A stretch of 32,368 nt of DNA, taken from the NCBI GenBank assembly GCA_019057815.1, contig JAHLWR010000031.1, positions 1 to 32,368 on the forward strand, written 5' to 3'. Below, piece after piece: positions 1-8,351 of this stretch. The position numbers were made by a program, and so were the translations under genes. Numbering within the stretch: the stretch's first letter is position 1; each line of letters starts with the position of its first letter. The notes under the pieces were generated by a model. It was given only the letters and a program-made list of their open reading frames with translations. It was not told where the DNA came from and ran no database searches. The stretch comes from Candidatus Heimdallarchaeota archaeon (lineage in GTDB: Archaea; Asgardarchaeota; Heimdallarchaeia; Heimdallarchaeales; Heimdallarchaeaceae).

Positions 1-81
1 GTCCCCTTGACTCTCCAATTACCCTCAAGTGTAACCCATGTCTGTTGAGTTAACACACCAAAAAAATATACAAAAAACTTC

Positions 82-89
82 TTATAAAT
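82..89 (+). promoter_or_regulatory. TATA-like box before the zinc-ribbon membrane gene
   Basis: The run TTATAAAT lies about 28 bases before the ATG at 117. This is the usual archaeal TATA-to-start distance for a transcript with a very short leader. No purine-rich ribosome-binding site is seen before the ATG. The call rests on spacing and sequence only. Confidence 0.5.
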
Positions 90-116
90 AATCAAGGTTG
101 ACATACATGAAAAAGA

Positions 117-1043
117 ATGCTTGAAGAAGAATTTTGCCCTTTCTGCAACAGAGAAATTAAAAAAGAGTCTAATTTTTGTAAGTACTGTGGTACCTCTTTG
201 AAAAGTTGTCCAAAGTGTAAGTTTCTTAATAAAGCAGAAGATTCATTTTGTGGAAAATGTGGAATAGATCTTAAACACATCGAAAGCCTTCAACCTTTGA
301 CTAGACCAAAACCTAGTCTCTCAAAACAGCAACAATACGAAATTGATCAAGACATAACAGATGTAATGCAACCAAAAAAGCAACAACCAACATCTTTCTT
401 GCCTTTTACTTATAGACAATACACACAACAACCTGTAAAATATGAATATCCAACTGAAAAGGAAGAAGTGTTTCAACCTGCTCAAATTAAATATTCTTAT
501 AGTAAAGTTCGTGCTTTAGGTTTCTTAGGTGGTCCTTTGCCAACCAGTAATGTATTTGCTGTGACCATAGAAGCATTTGGTTTTGCACTGGCGTTTATTG
601 CAGTTGGGATAACTATTGTAGGTATAGGTTTAACATTCTTTTCAACACTAATCTTACCTATAATAGGAGCTATGTTAGGAGGAACATTCGTAGTATCAGC
701 ACCATTTTTTGGGATATATTATGTAAGTTCGAAATGGTTGTATAACACTTTTGAGATAAAGAGACCCGTAAGAATGAGTACACTGTTTTGGAATTATTCA
801 CTTGGTACACTATTATTCTCAATTATTGGGATAATGCTAGCTCCTCTATTCTCAGAAGGGGGAGCTGTCGCTATATCACTAGCTGTTGTGGGAGTGATAG
901 TGATCTTAATGGGTTTGATTATCATCCCGTTAAAAGCATTCTTAGCAGATTTGATCTATGTAAAAGCAGCTATAAACGAAAGAGATACAGATAAAAAAGA
1001 TGGAAAAGACGAAACTGATGAGATAGAAGCTGAAAAGAAATAA
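117..1043 (+). CDS. Double zinc-ribbon membrane protein
   Basis: The first 50 residues hold four CxxC knuckles (CPFC, CKYC, CPKC, CGKC), which form two tandem zinc ribbons of the DZR type. A polar, Gln/Pro-rich linker of about 80 residues follows. The second half has about four hydrophobic segments (roughly residues 150-200 and 225-275). The last 20 residues are highly charged and probably cytoplasmic. Such fusions of zinc ribbons to membrane helices are common in archaea, mostly without known function. I infer a membrane-anchored protein whose ribbons bind protein or nucleic acid at the inner face. The TATA-like box upstream supports this start. The gene is monocistronic or leads into the nitroreductase 65 bases downstream. 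Confidence 0.8.
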   Translation: MLEEEFCPFCNREIKKESNFCKYCGTSLKSCPKCKFLNKAEDSFCGKCGIDLKHIESLQPLTRPKPSLSKQQQYEIDQDITDVMQPKKQQPTSFLPFTYRQYTQQPVKYEYPTEKEEVFQPAQIKYSYSKVRALGFLGGPLPTSNVFAVTIEAFGFALAFIAVGITIVGIGLTFFSTLILPIIGAMLGGTFVVSAPFFGIYYVSSKWLYNTFEIKRPVRMSTLFWNYSLGTLLFSIIGIMLAPLFSEGGAVAISLAVVGVIVILMGLIIIPLKAFLADLIYVKAAINERDTDKKDGKDETDEIEAEKK

Positions 1044-1108
1044 GTGATAAAAATTAATACTCTTTGCTAAAATTAATATATAGGAGATATTACTTCTATT
1101 TGATAAGA

Positions 1109-1678
1109 ATGGGAAAAGAGATTGCAGATCAAATCTACAAAATAATTAAGGAAAGAAGAAGCATTCGCTCTTTTACAACTCAAGATATTCCAGATGAGAC
1201 TGTACAAAAAATTATTGAAGCTGGTTGGCTGGCACCTTCTGCTGGAAACAGACAACCTGTTGAATATATTATTATAAGAGATGAAGCTGTAAAACAGAAA
1301 ATTTCAGTTCAAAAGTTTGTTGGAACAGCTTCAGTAGTAGTCGTTGTCGTAGTTAATAAAGACAGAGTAACAGAACGCTATGGAGAACGGGGTGAAAAAA
1401 TGTATATTTACCATGATTCAGGTGCAACCATACAAAATATGGTTCTTATGGCAAAGACTTTAGATATTGGAACTTGTTGGATTGGAGCTTTTAATGACGA
1501 AAGAGTATCTAAACTATTAAAATTGCCTGAAAACATCATACCAATGGCTATTATACCTATGGGTTATACAAAAAGTGAACCTTCTCCTCCAAGAAAAATA
1601 CCTTTAGAGAAAATTGTACATAATGAACAATATGAATCTCAAAAAATTAAGGAATATCTAATGTCTCTCGTGGATTAA
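1109..1678 (+). CDS. Nitroreductase-family FMN oxidoreductase
   Basis: The protein starts with a typical nitroreductase N-terminus: RRSIRSFTTQDIP (FMN-phosphate binding Arg/Ser), then EAGWLAPSAGNRQP, where the S-x-N-x-Q segment contacts the flavin. It continues with HDSGATIQNMVLMAKTLDIGTCWIGAF, the second conserved block. At 189 residues it matches the short single-domain members of the family, which use NAD(P)H to reduce quinones, nitro compounds or other acceptors as homodimers. The substrate cannot be told from sequence. An in-frame start at 1064 would add 15 residues (MLKLIYRRYYFYLIR) that do not fit the family, so the ATG at 1109 is preferred. Confidence 0.87.
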   Translation: MGKEIADQIYKIIKERRSIRSFTTQDIPDETVQKIIEAGWLAPSAGNRQPVEYIIIRDEAVKQKISVQKFVGTASVVVVVVVNKDRVTERYGERGEKMYIYHDSGATIQNMVLMAKTLDIGTCWIGAFNDERVSKLLKLPENIIPMAIIPMGYTKSEPSPPRKIPLEKIVHNEQYESQKIKEYLMSLVD

Positions 1679-1689
1679 TCTTTTCTTCC

Positions 1690-2271
1690 TTAAATTATTC
1701 TTTTGAGTAATTTTATCTCATTACTTGCTTCGTCCATCTCAATAATGCCATTATTTCGCAAATCATGAAGTGTTTTTAAAACTGCAGCTGGAGAGAACCC
1801 TGTTGTCATGGTTATTTCATTTCTGGTCCAAATTTCTTTGTTTGTCCCTTGTAAGAGTAACATTACTTTTGTGTGGGGGTTTGCAGCAAAAACTTGTTCG
1901 AATAATATAGAATAGATCGCTAACAACTCTTGCAAATCTAGTTCCTTTTTTTGTTCTTGAGCAACGTCTTCGTACATTTTTCTAAAACTTTCCATTTGCT
2001 CTTCTACTTTCTGATATCGGCTCTTATATTTCGTAAGCTCTGCTTCCATCTCCATAACACTAGATTGCTCTTTTTCATGCTCTTTTTGCATTGTTGAGAA
2101 TTTTTCTTCGATTTCCTTAACTCTTCCTTTCAAATCTGTGTTGGTTTTATTCATTTCCTCGTAATGATTAAGCATTTCAAGGATTGTGCGTGGTAATTGT
2201 TCAAGTTGGTTCTTTGCATCATCAAACAGTTTTTTGAACTTCTCAAAGGGAGTCTCATTTTCTGTTGACAT
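1690..2271 (-). CDS. Coiled-coil protein with C-terminal winged helix
   Basis: About residues 30-110 are rich in Glu/Lys/Gln with heptad-like spacing (for example KGRVKEIEEKFSTMQKEHE), a long coiled coil. The last 75 residues read as a winged-helix domain: helices, then TRNEITMTTGFSPAAVLKTL (a helix-turn-helix), then LRNNGIIEMDEASNEIKLL (the wing). Proteins with this order occur widely in Asgard and other archaea as uncharacterised transcription-associated factors. I infer a dimeric DNA-binding protein, since the coiled coil would pair two winged helices. It converges on the nitroreductase gene, with only about 11 bases between the stops, and is divergent from the nucleotidyltransferase gene. 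Confidence 0.72.
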   Translation of the reverse strand: MSTENETPFEKFKKLFDDAKNQLEQLPRTILEMLNHYEEMNKTNTDLKGRVKEIEEKFSTMQKEHEKEQSSVMEMEAELTKYKSRYQKVEEQMESFRKMYEDVAQEQKKELDLQELLAIYSILFEQVFAANPHTKVMLLLQGTNKEIWTRNEITMTTGFSPAAVLKTLHDLRNNGIIEMDEASNEIKLLKRII

Positions 2272-2374
2272 AATGAAATCAATGATTGCAGATTATTTTA
2301 AGTTTTCTCAACTTTGTCCAATATTGAGAAAATATGGGAAAAGTTTAAAAAAGTCAATAATTGCAGAATGAGCT

Positions 2375-3082
2375 ATGGATGCAATACTCCTATGCGGAGG
2401 ACTTGGAACTAGAATCCGCACAGTAACTCAAGATAGCTATCCTAAAGCTATGATTACTTTAAGTGGTAAGACAATCCTTCAATGGGAGCTTGAATGGTTA
2501 AGAAAAAACAGTGTTAAACATGCTATATTAGCAGTTAGACACTTAGCTGGATATATTGAAGAGCAATTTGGGAAAGTATTCGAAACTACTTACGGTGAAA
2601 TAGATGTATCCTATAGTAGAGAAACAGAAAAACTTGGTTCAGGTGGAGCAGTTAAGCTAGCTACTCAATATGTTAGTAGCAATCAATCTTTGATCATGAA
2701 TGGTGATATAATAACAAATTTCAATCTTGAAGATATGATAAATTTCCACAATAATGGGTCTGAAATAGGGTCAATAGCTGTTGCTAAAATGAGATCTCCT
2801 TTTGGGATTGTTGAAATAAATCAGGAGAATAAGATCGATTTATTCAGAGAAAAACCCATTCTAGACCATTGGATTCACGCAGGTGTGGATATCTTCAAAT
2901 CTGACATCTTAAATGATTTTCCTGATAAAGGGCAAATGGAAGAAACTATTTTTGTTGAACTAGCTGAACAAAGAGAATTACGAGCATTTCAAATAGAACC
3001 CAAATATTATTGGCGTAGCATTGATAATCCTAAAGATCTCCAAGAAACAGAAAAGGAATGGAAGGGGCTAGAAACTATTTAA
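2375..3082 (+). CDS. Sugar-phosphate nucleotidyltransferase
   Basis: The N-terminus LLCGGLGTRIRTVTQDSYPKA is the nucleotide-binding signature of the NTP_transferase family (GGxGTRx...PK). GSGGAVKLA and MNGDIITNF follow; the latter carries the metal-binding Asp after the Rossmann strand. WIHAGVDIF is the usual sugar-binding block. At 235 residues it has only the catalytic domain, without the left-handed beta-helix of GlmU or archaeal Sat proteins. It is closest in layout to short guanylyl- or thymidylyltransferases of the HddC/RmlA kind. It would join a sugar-1-phosphate to an NTP, making an activated sugar for surface glycans or protein glycosylation. The substrate is not determinable. Its last four bases overlap the end of the convergent GNAT gene. 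Confidence 0.85.
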   Translation: MDAILLCGGLGTRIRTVTQDSYPKAMITLSGKTILQWELEWLRKNSVKHAILAVRHLAGYIEEQFGKVFETTYGEIDVSYSRETEKLGSGGAVKLATQYVSSNQSLIMNGDIITNFNLEDMINFHNNGSEIGSIAVAKMRSPFGIVEINQENKIDLFREKPILDHWIHAGVDIFKSDILNDFPDKGQMEETIFVELAEQRELRAFQIEPKYYWRSIDNPKDLQETEKEWKGLETI

Positions 3083-3879
3083 ACACCCATAGTTAAGGGA
3101 TTCCAATCAAATCTTTTTTGTACATAACTTGTTTCAAAACCCATTTTTCTGTATAGCTCTTCAGCTCCACTGTTCTTATGGACTTGAAGGCAATAAGTCA
3201 TATTTGGTTTTGTAGCAAGTTGGTCATTTAAATAATTGGATAACATTGCAGTAGCATATCCTCGTCTTCTGAACATATTTCTTGTTCCCACACCGTATAT
3301 TCCAGTAATTTTATCATGGTTTAAAGTGCAAAAACAGCTTACATCCTTATCTGAAACATATCCGACGTAAAAATCAACACCATTATCAATTTGCATTGAT
3401 ACCATCCGAGTTATATATTTCGACAGATTCTTAGGATATTGAAAGGAATCAAAGAATATACTCACCCATTTGTCAATTTTCTTTTTAGATATGTGTTTTA
3501 TTTCTAGCGCAGGATTAGGTTTATTGAGATTGTTACTTGGTTGCCACTTCATAACTGAGATATCAACAAAGGATGGAATAAACTTTAAATCTCTCAAAAT
3601 CTTTGAGTTTCGTTGAAAATTTTCATTGTAAGGATGTTTAAGTATAAAATATTTGTTTCTATCTTCAAAAAACGAAAATGTATAATTTAGAAATTGTTCG
3701 AACTCTTCTTCACCATATGGTGTGGGCGTGATATAACTATATGTTTCAATAGAATTATTAAGAAGAAAAAACCCCAAATTGTTCTTCTTTACTTTGGAGT
3801 CTGGCATAAAAGTGTAAAATAAGTATTCGTTATTGTCTAACGTTTCTCTTTCTTGAGTTTCGTCTAAAGTGTTGGGCAT
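3079..3879 (-). CDS. GNAT-family N-acetyltransferase
   Basis: The C-terminal half is a GNAT fold. ITGIYGVGTRNMFRRRGYAT holds the acetyl-CoA pyrophosphate loop (R/Q-x-x-G-x-G/A, here RRRGYA). CLQVHKNSGAEELYRKMGFE is the typical strand 5/helix 4 with the Tyr that often serves as general acid. The N-terminal 120 residues are a second, weaker domain of the same general size, as in two-domain GNATs. The target is unknown. The open frame begins with a GTG at 3903, but a TATA-like ATATAAAAG sits at about 3921-3930 on this strand. That would start the message near 3900, so the ATG at 3879 is preferred. Confidence 0.8.
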   Translation of the reverse strand: MPNTLDETQERETLDNNEYLFYTFMPDSKVKKNNLGFFLLNNSIETYSYITPTPYGEEEFEQFLNYTFSFFEDRNKYFILKHPYNENFQRNSKILRDLKFIPSFVDISVMKWQPSNNLNKPNPALEIKHISKKKIDKWVSIFFDSFQYPKNLSKYITRMVSMQIDNGVDFYVGYVSDKDVSCFCTLNHDKITGIYGVGTRNMFRRRGYATAMLSNYLNDQLATKPNMTYCLQVHKNSGAEELYRKMGFETSYVQKRFDWNPLTMGV

Positions 3880-3991
3880 TGTTCTCCAAATGTAATTTAA
3901 CACAGTGTAAATTAAATCTTGCTTTTATATTGATTATTTCTTCTAAAGCAAAAGACATTTAAAGAAAAAAAAATTTAGGATTTTGACGCAC

Positions 3992-4276
3992 ATGAGCACT
4001 AAAAAGAAGTTAGGAACAAATAGAGAATTTTTAAGAGAAGTTGCTAGAGGAGTGCTGGGTGTGGTTATTTTAATTATATTACTAATTGTCTGGTTAACTT
4101 GGGATGGAGTTTACCATTGGTTTTATAACTCCTTGGCACCTAATGCTAAATCAGGAACATTACTAATTATATGGTTATTATTTCTAGTTCCTTTGTTAAT
4201 CTGTGGTACTGCTCTGCTAATTTCAGGAGGAATGAAAGCTTACAAATTAGCGGTACCTCCCAAAGCAAAAAACTAG
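3992..4276 (+). CDS. Small two-helix membrane protein
   Basis: The protein has 94 residues: a basic, polar N-terminus, a hydrophobic helix (GVLGVVILIILLIVWLTWDG), a short loop and a second helix (LLIIWLLFLVPLLICGTALL). It ends in a positively charged tail (KAYKLAVPPKAKN). I do not recognise a family. The even length and positive flanks fit a small inner-membrane protein with both ends in the cytoplasm. A TTG nine bases earlier would add MTH; the ATG at 3992 is more natural. It stands alone between a divergent GNAT gene and the thioesterase gene. Confidence 0.6.
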   Translation: MSTKKKLGTNREFLREVARGVLGVVILIILLIVWLTWDGVYHWFYNSLAPNAKSGTLLIIWLLFLVPLLICGTALLISGGMKAYKLAVPPKAKN

Positions 4277-4340
4277 AAAAAGGTCTTTTTACATATTTTT
4301 TTGAGAAAATATTATAATAGGTATGTTTATTCTAAAGTTA

Positions 4341-4796
4341 ATGAAACAGATAGATAAAGAAATAACTTTCACCAGTAAATGTTTTGGTTGTGGAAAAGAA
4401 AATCCTATTGGAGCTAAATTGAAGTTCTATGAAGATACTGAAAATAGCTTACAAACGACTTTTACAGCACCGGAAACTTGGGGTGGTTGGGGAGAAATAA
4501 TTCATGGAGGTTTACAGACTGTACTCTTGGATGAGATTTCTGCTTGGACTGCAATTAGCTTGTTGAGCATATATGGTTTAACGGTAAAAGCTGAAATAGA
4601 ATTCTTTCACCCTGTTTACGTAAATGAAAAACTTATCATCAAAAGTAGAATAGAGGTAGTAAAAGGAAAAGACATACAAATTTCAAGTTCTATTATGACA
4701 GAAGATGGAATGATTTGTACTAAAGGCCTCTTTACTTTTAGAACCATGCAAAAAGAAAAGTTAGAACAATTGGTTAAAAAAGATTTTAGCAGCTAG
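4341..4796 (+). CDS. Hotdog-fold thioesterase (PaaI/YiiD-like)
   Basis: The protein has 151 residues. CFGCGKENPIGAKLKFYED is the entry motif of PaaI-like 4HBT thioesterases of the 'CFGCG-NP-GL' type. WGGWGEIIHGGLQTVLLDEI carries the HGG turn and the catalytic Asp/Glu on the central hotdog helix. Members hydrolyse acyl-CoA thioesters, usually as tetramers; the natural acyl chain cannot be told. The open frame has an earlier ATG at 4323, but a TATA-like ATTATAATA sits about 27-33 bases before 4341, so the second ATG is favoured. The 3' end overlaps the end of the convergent ferredoxin gene by 11 bases. Confidence 0.83.
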   Translation: MKQIDKEITFTSKCFGCGKENPIGAKLKFYEDTENSLQTTFTAPETWGGWGEIIHGGLQTVLLDEISAWTAISLLSIYGLTVKAEIEFFHPVYVNEKLIIKSRIEVVKGKDIQISSSIMTEDGMICTKGLFTFRTMQKEKLEQLVKKDFSS

Positions 4797-4998
4797 TATG
4801 TATTATAGCTCCAGTAGGGCAATCAGACACGCAAGCGCAACATTCGATGCACTCATCAACATTTGTAGCTTGCGATTTTCCATCTATCAATTTGAAAACT
4901 TCAGAGGGACAAACATCTATACAAACAGCAGACCCATCACATTTTTCATGATCTATTTTTATTGTCCAATCGTCTGAGACGAATTCTTTGACTGACAT
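4786..4998 (-). CDS. Small ferredoxin, probably one [3Fe-4S] and one [4Fe-4S] cluster
   Basis: This is a 70-residue ferredoxin. The C-terminal motif CIECCACVSDCP is a full CxxCxxCxxxCP [4Fe-4S] site. The N-terminal motif CDGSAVCIDVCP has Cys at positions 1, 7 and 11, but Ser where the second Cys would be. This is the pattern of archaeal ferredoxins whose first cluster is [3Fe-4S] (there usually Asp) or labile. The protein would carry single electrons in the cytoplasm; its partner is unknown. A start at 5016 is also open, but a TATA-like TTTATATA at 5027-5034 on this strand would begin the message near 5003, which favours the ATG at 4998. Confidence 0.85.
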   Translation of the reverse strand: MSVKEFVSDDWTIKIDHEKCDGSAVCIDVCPSEVFKLIDGKSQATNVDECIECCACVSDCPTGAIIHTSC

Positions 4999-5026
4999 AT
5001 TTCTCAAAAAGACCATTTCTTTCTAC

Positions 5027-5034
5027 TATATAAA
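5027..5034 (-). promoter_or_regulatory. TATA-like box of the ferredoxin gene
   Basis: TTTATATA on the minus strand lies about 30 bases before the ATG at 4998 but only about 11 bases before the alternative ATG at 5016. The spacing decides for the shorter protein with a nearly leaderless message. Confidence 0.45.
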
Positions 5035-5077
5035 TTATATCTTTTTTTTATGTGCTTCATTCAGAGAATTCTAGGAA

Positions 5078-6529
5078 CTACTTTATTTCATACTTTTCTC
5101 CTAATTGAGGATTGAGGATATTGGAATGGAATGAACTGAAAGCGAGTGGTTCCTCCGTGTGAATAGGCATTACCTGTTTAGGGTTAATTATATTTATCAT
5201 TTCCTTTATATCTCCACTAGACGCATGACCTGAGCAGTGTAGTTGATGGTATGGATATAGATTGAAATATTTAAGCCACTCATCTACCCTTCTCTGGTCT
5301 AATTCCATTTCTTCGTCTATAGGTTCAGTTACTGATCTTATGTAGACAGATTTTTCTGGAGGTTTAATGTCGAACAAATGCTTCAATTCAAAAAAATCGC
5401 ATCTAAAAAGGTATTTTCGGGGATTAGCTACTATTTCTTCTGCTCTTACGCTGTTTGTATGATCTAAAAATTCTCTTTCCCAATTAGAGTAGTCTTGTAG
5501 TTGAATATCTTTTGGATAATTGTTATTACCTAAGACACCCCAGCCTTTTTTAGGAATAAATATACTTACTTCGTTAATCCTTGGAATGTCTTTCACACCA
5601 TTTTCTTCTAATGTTTTCAGAGCGTAAGCTTGCCTTAAACTGACTACTAATGTCCTATCGACAGATTCTGCTACCTCAATAAATGACCTCATGCGATCTG
5701 TATCTCTGATAGGGAAATTTGTCAAAATCAATCCCTCAACATCTGAAGAAAGTTTGAATAAATCTCTTTGTAAATCAAGTTCACCATAAGTTGTGGACTC
5801 ACTTATTCTTGTTCCTTCTGTTAACAGCAAGATTGGATCGTATTCAGCAGCTTTAGACACGAAAAAATCACTGTAATTAGATCTTCGACCGTGAAATCTT
5901 ATATCTCCTGTATATACTATTGCACCTTCAGAAGTTTCTATCACAAATGAGTGAGCTCCTGGAACAGAGTGATCAACAGGAAAAGCGTGAACAATGATGT
6001 CATCGACCTTAAAATCTGGCTTGAAAATATTTATATCTCGAGGGATAATTGACCCTTTATCTTTAGTTAATTTTGAGCTATCTCTCTTGCTTGGTCTAAG
6101 TTTGAAATTTTCTTTAAGTCTAGTATATTCATGAAAACCAAAAGAAGACTCTTCAAAGGTTTGTAGAATGGCCTTACTCCCTTGAGAGCAGAAAATGGGT
6201 ATGTCTGAACGAAGATATGAAATAAATCCTGCATGATCAAGATGAGGGTGAGATAGTATAATTCCGTCATATAATGGATCTTTACTACTCTCACGCATAC
6301 GATTTTCATAATCTTGTCTATAAAGACCTTCTAAATTTGGAAGTAAGCCAAGAGCAATAAAATCTTTAATATATTCCCAGCTTCTAGGACGAAGGTAGGG
6401 AGAAAAAAAACTATTCATTCTACCAAAACAGAGACCAAAATCAAGAAAAACTTTTGTTCCTTTATCTTCTAGCAGTAGTTTATTACCACCTATTTCCTTT
6501 ACAGCACCAAAAGCGGTTATATTCGTCAT
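5078..6529 (-). CDS. RNase J-like metallo-beta-lactamase/beta-CASP nuclease
   Basis: The N-terminus (FGAVKEIGGNKLLLE) is that of RNase J enzymes. HPHLDHAG (about residues 94-101) is the zinc-binding HxHxDH motif. PVDHSVPG and YTGDIRFHG give the next metal ligands. TEGT, HCSGHAS and MPIHTEEP match beta-CASP motifs A, B and C near the C-terminus. The 483 residues cover both domains. RNase J enzymes cut and 5'-trim RNA in archaea. An insertion-rich beta-CASP region and lack of a recognised KH domain separate it from aCPSF1/2. The frame opens with a TTG at 6571 that would add a false-looking hydrophobic leader of 14 residues, so the ATG at 6529 is chosen. Confidence 0.83.
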   Translation of the reverse strand: MTNITAFGAVKEIGGNKLLLEDKGTKVFLDFGLCFGRMNSFFSPYLRPRSWEYIKDFIALGLLPNLEGLYRQDYENRMRESSKDPLYDGIILSHPHLDHAGFISYLRSDIPIFCSQGSKAILQTFEESSFGFHEYTRLKENFKLRPSKRDSSKLTKDKGSIIPRDINIFKPDFKVDDIIVHAFPVDHSVPGAHSFVIETSEGAIVYTGDIRFHGRRSNYSDFFVSKAAEYDPILLLTEGTRISESTTYGELDLQRDLFKLSSDVEGLILTNFPIRDTDRMRSFIEVAESVDRTLVVSLRQAYALKTLEENGVKDIPRINEVSIFIPKKGWGVLGNNNYPKDIQLQDYSNWEREFLDHTNSVRAEEIVANPRKYLFRCDFFELKHLFDIKPPEKSVYIRSVTEPIDEEMELDQRRVDEWLKYFNLYPYHQLHCSGHASSGDIKEMINIINPKQVMPIHTEEPLAFSSFHSNILNPQLGEKYEIK

Positions 6530-6620
6530 AACTAAAAATAAGAAGAACAAACTAATAACGTTTTTCCACAATAGTCATTAAGAATAAAAAATAATAAAAA
6601 AAGCAAGAAACTTAAATTAT

Positions 6621-6854
6621 CTATTGCTCAACACAGATCATCGTCATTGTTGAACGAACATTTTCCAAATCTCTTAGATTTTGAGTCACAATATTTTTCA
6701 GAGTCGCAGTGTCCTCTGCTTCTATTTTAGCAATTAAGTCATAGACTCCGTAGAGAACATAAGCTTCTACAACATTTGGAAGTTTTAGAAGATGTTCTTG
6801 AACTTCTTGCTCTTTACCGATTTCGCTATTAATTAGTATATATGCTGTTGCCAT
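6621..6854 (-). CDS. Stand-alone Lrp/AsnC RAM-domain protein
   Basis: The 77 residues are one complete RAM (regulation of amino-acid metabolism) fold. AYILINSEIGKEQEVQEHLL starts it, VVEAYVLYGVYDLIAKIEAE is the ligand-binding core, and VRSTMTMICVEQ is the last strand. No helix-turn-helix is present. Stand-alone RAM proteins are common in archaea. They form rings that bind amino acids, and may work with full-length Lrp regulators by mixed assembly. The ligand is unknown. An AT-rich TATA-like stretch about 30 bases upstream suggests a leaderless message. Confidence 0.87.
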   Translation of the reverse strand: MATAYILINSEIGKEQEVQEHLLKLPNVVEAYVLYGVYDLIAKIEAEDTATLKNIVTQNLRDLENVRSTMTMICVEQ

Positions 6855-6982
6855 TTGCTATACCACAGCAAAAAGAAAACAAAGCCATTTAAAAACATTT
6901 TTCCAACATAGTGAAGAACTGAAAAAAAAGAAAAGGGGAAAGGAACGATTCTAAAACTGCTGGGATTAGTTTCACTAGAAAA

Positions 6983-7966
6983 TCAAGACCTATGAAGAAT
7001 TAATTCGACTATATCAGTATCAGCTAATTCGTGATCAATTCCAACACTTTGTCCTTGAATTTCGCACGATGGTCCCCAGACTCGCGCATAACGAAATCTT
7101 CCGATGAAAGATGTATGAATTTTCTTCAACATATCTTTAATTGTAAAACCTTTAGGAAGCACAAATGGTTTTTCAAAATCAGCTTTCTTTTGAGGAGGTT
7201 TAGTATAGATTCGAACGACATCTAGAAACTTGAAAAGATTTTCCTTCAGCTTTTCAAGAGATTCTTCGTTCTTTACAGATGTTGGAAAGACATCCAAAGA
7301 GGTTATTTCTTGTAGATACTGATATTTCTCACTCGAATCTGGTAAATCACCTTTTGTGGCAATAATTCCAAGTTTATATGTGGTTTCACCATCAATTATA
7401 ATTTTAGCCTCTTCTAATTGTTCAATAAGGAAATCGTATTGTCTATCTATGTCCATGGATAAATCGATAACCATCATTACAGCATCACTTGTTCGAGCTA
7501 CTCTTCGAATTTGTCTGCTAATGTTCCAGTCTTCCTTAAAGTCTAAAAAACCAGGTAAATCAATTATCTGGATCTTGACGTTTTCATACTCACAAGTACC
7601 AGCGAGAGCTTCTCTAGTAGTGTGAAGAAAAGCTCCTGTTTTAACATTAGTATTAGTTATTGCATTCATTAGAGTGCTTTTTCCCACATTCGAAATACCA
7701 AAGAGAGCTATCCGACCATCACCTGAGGCAGGTATGTCAAAAGGATCATATGTCCTACCTTTTACTTTGGGTTTCTTTTTAGTTTCAGCTATTAATTCTT
7801 CAAGTTCCTTAATCTGTATCTTGAAAAGACCAATCTTATCTAATTTCTTGTTACGAATATCCTCGATTATATCCTCTAATTCTTGGATTAAATCGTCCCC
7901 TTCAAGATTTCTTATCCTTCTAGCAATATTAAATCGATACCATTTCAACTTGGTATGTGTACTCAT
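6983..7966 (-). CDS. DRG/Obg-like GTPase with TGS domain
   Basis: The 327-residue protein follows the DRG layout. A charged helical N-terminus (about 1-80) is followed by a G domain with GISNVGKS (G1), DLPGF (G3), TKGD (G4, in place of NKxD) and SVK (G5). A C-terminal TGS domain (about 255-327) ends in DTDIVELILHRS. DRG GTPases bind ribosome-associated partners and act in translation. TKGD keeps the Asp that reads guanine, but the usual Asn is Thr, as also seen in some DRG-like proteins. At about 40 residues shorter than typical DRGs, it probably lacks part of the S5D2L insert. AAGGTGAG just before the ATG is a fair ribosome-binding site. Confidence 0.83.
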   Translation of the reverse strand: MSTHTKLKWYRFNIARRIRNLEGDDLIQELEDIIEDIRNKKLDKIGLFKIQIKELEELIAETKKKPKVKGRTYDPFDIPASGDGRIALFGISNVGKSTLMNAITNTNVKTGAFLHTTREALAGTCEYENVKIQIIDLPGFLDFKEDWNISRQIRRVARTSDAVMMVIDLSMDIDRQYDFLIEQLEEAKIIIDGETTYKLGIIATKGDLPDSSEKYQYLQEITSLDVFPTSVKNEESLEKLKENLFKFLDVVRIYTKPPQKKADFEKPFVLPKGFTIKDMLKKIHTSFIGRFRYARVWGPSCEIQGQSVGIDHELADTDIVELILHRS

Positions 7967-8351
7967 TTTCTCACCTTACTATCTAGTTATTTTTTATCAA
8001 CTTTTTGACCAAATTTCAATTCATATTCAAATAATATGGTTTTTTAAAGAATTAGTGACGAGAATGTTTTCGAAGATAGAGTGGTAATATAAAGAACATA
8101 ATCAGAGAAAGCACAGTTTGTTGAAGAAATTTTCAACAAATGAAAACAGCATAACAACACATACTCTACTCGCTACTAATTAAACGTTAAATAAATACTT
8201 TAGCGCGAGATCCCCTCGCTTGCCATTATAATGTAGGTTTAGGAGAAGACATTGTTATCATAGAGATTTTGACTCAGATAAATATAAATGCTTCTGTCAT
8301 ACTGTCATGTTAATATTTTCTGAGTTTATATAGGGAAAACTAAAGAAAAGT
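7967..8351. other. Gene-free stretch before tnpB with two hairpins
   Basis: No convincing gene is present. It holds a perfect 9-bp hairpin at 8117-8140 (TTTGTTGAA, six-base loop, TTCAACAAA) and an imperfect GC-rich hairpin at 8202-8220 (AGCG..AG paired with CTCGCT) that could be the left end of the TnpB element. Just beyond, TGCCATTAT (8221-8229) recurs after tnpB at 9628-9636. The GTPase promoter must also lie at the start of this stretch. Confidence 0.4.

Noticed and set aside
6529-6571. Signal peptide on the RNase J-like protein
   Set aside because: The hydrophobic leader exists only if translation starts at a TTG; from the ATG at 6529 the protein begins as cytoplasmic RNase J enzymes do.
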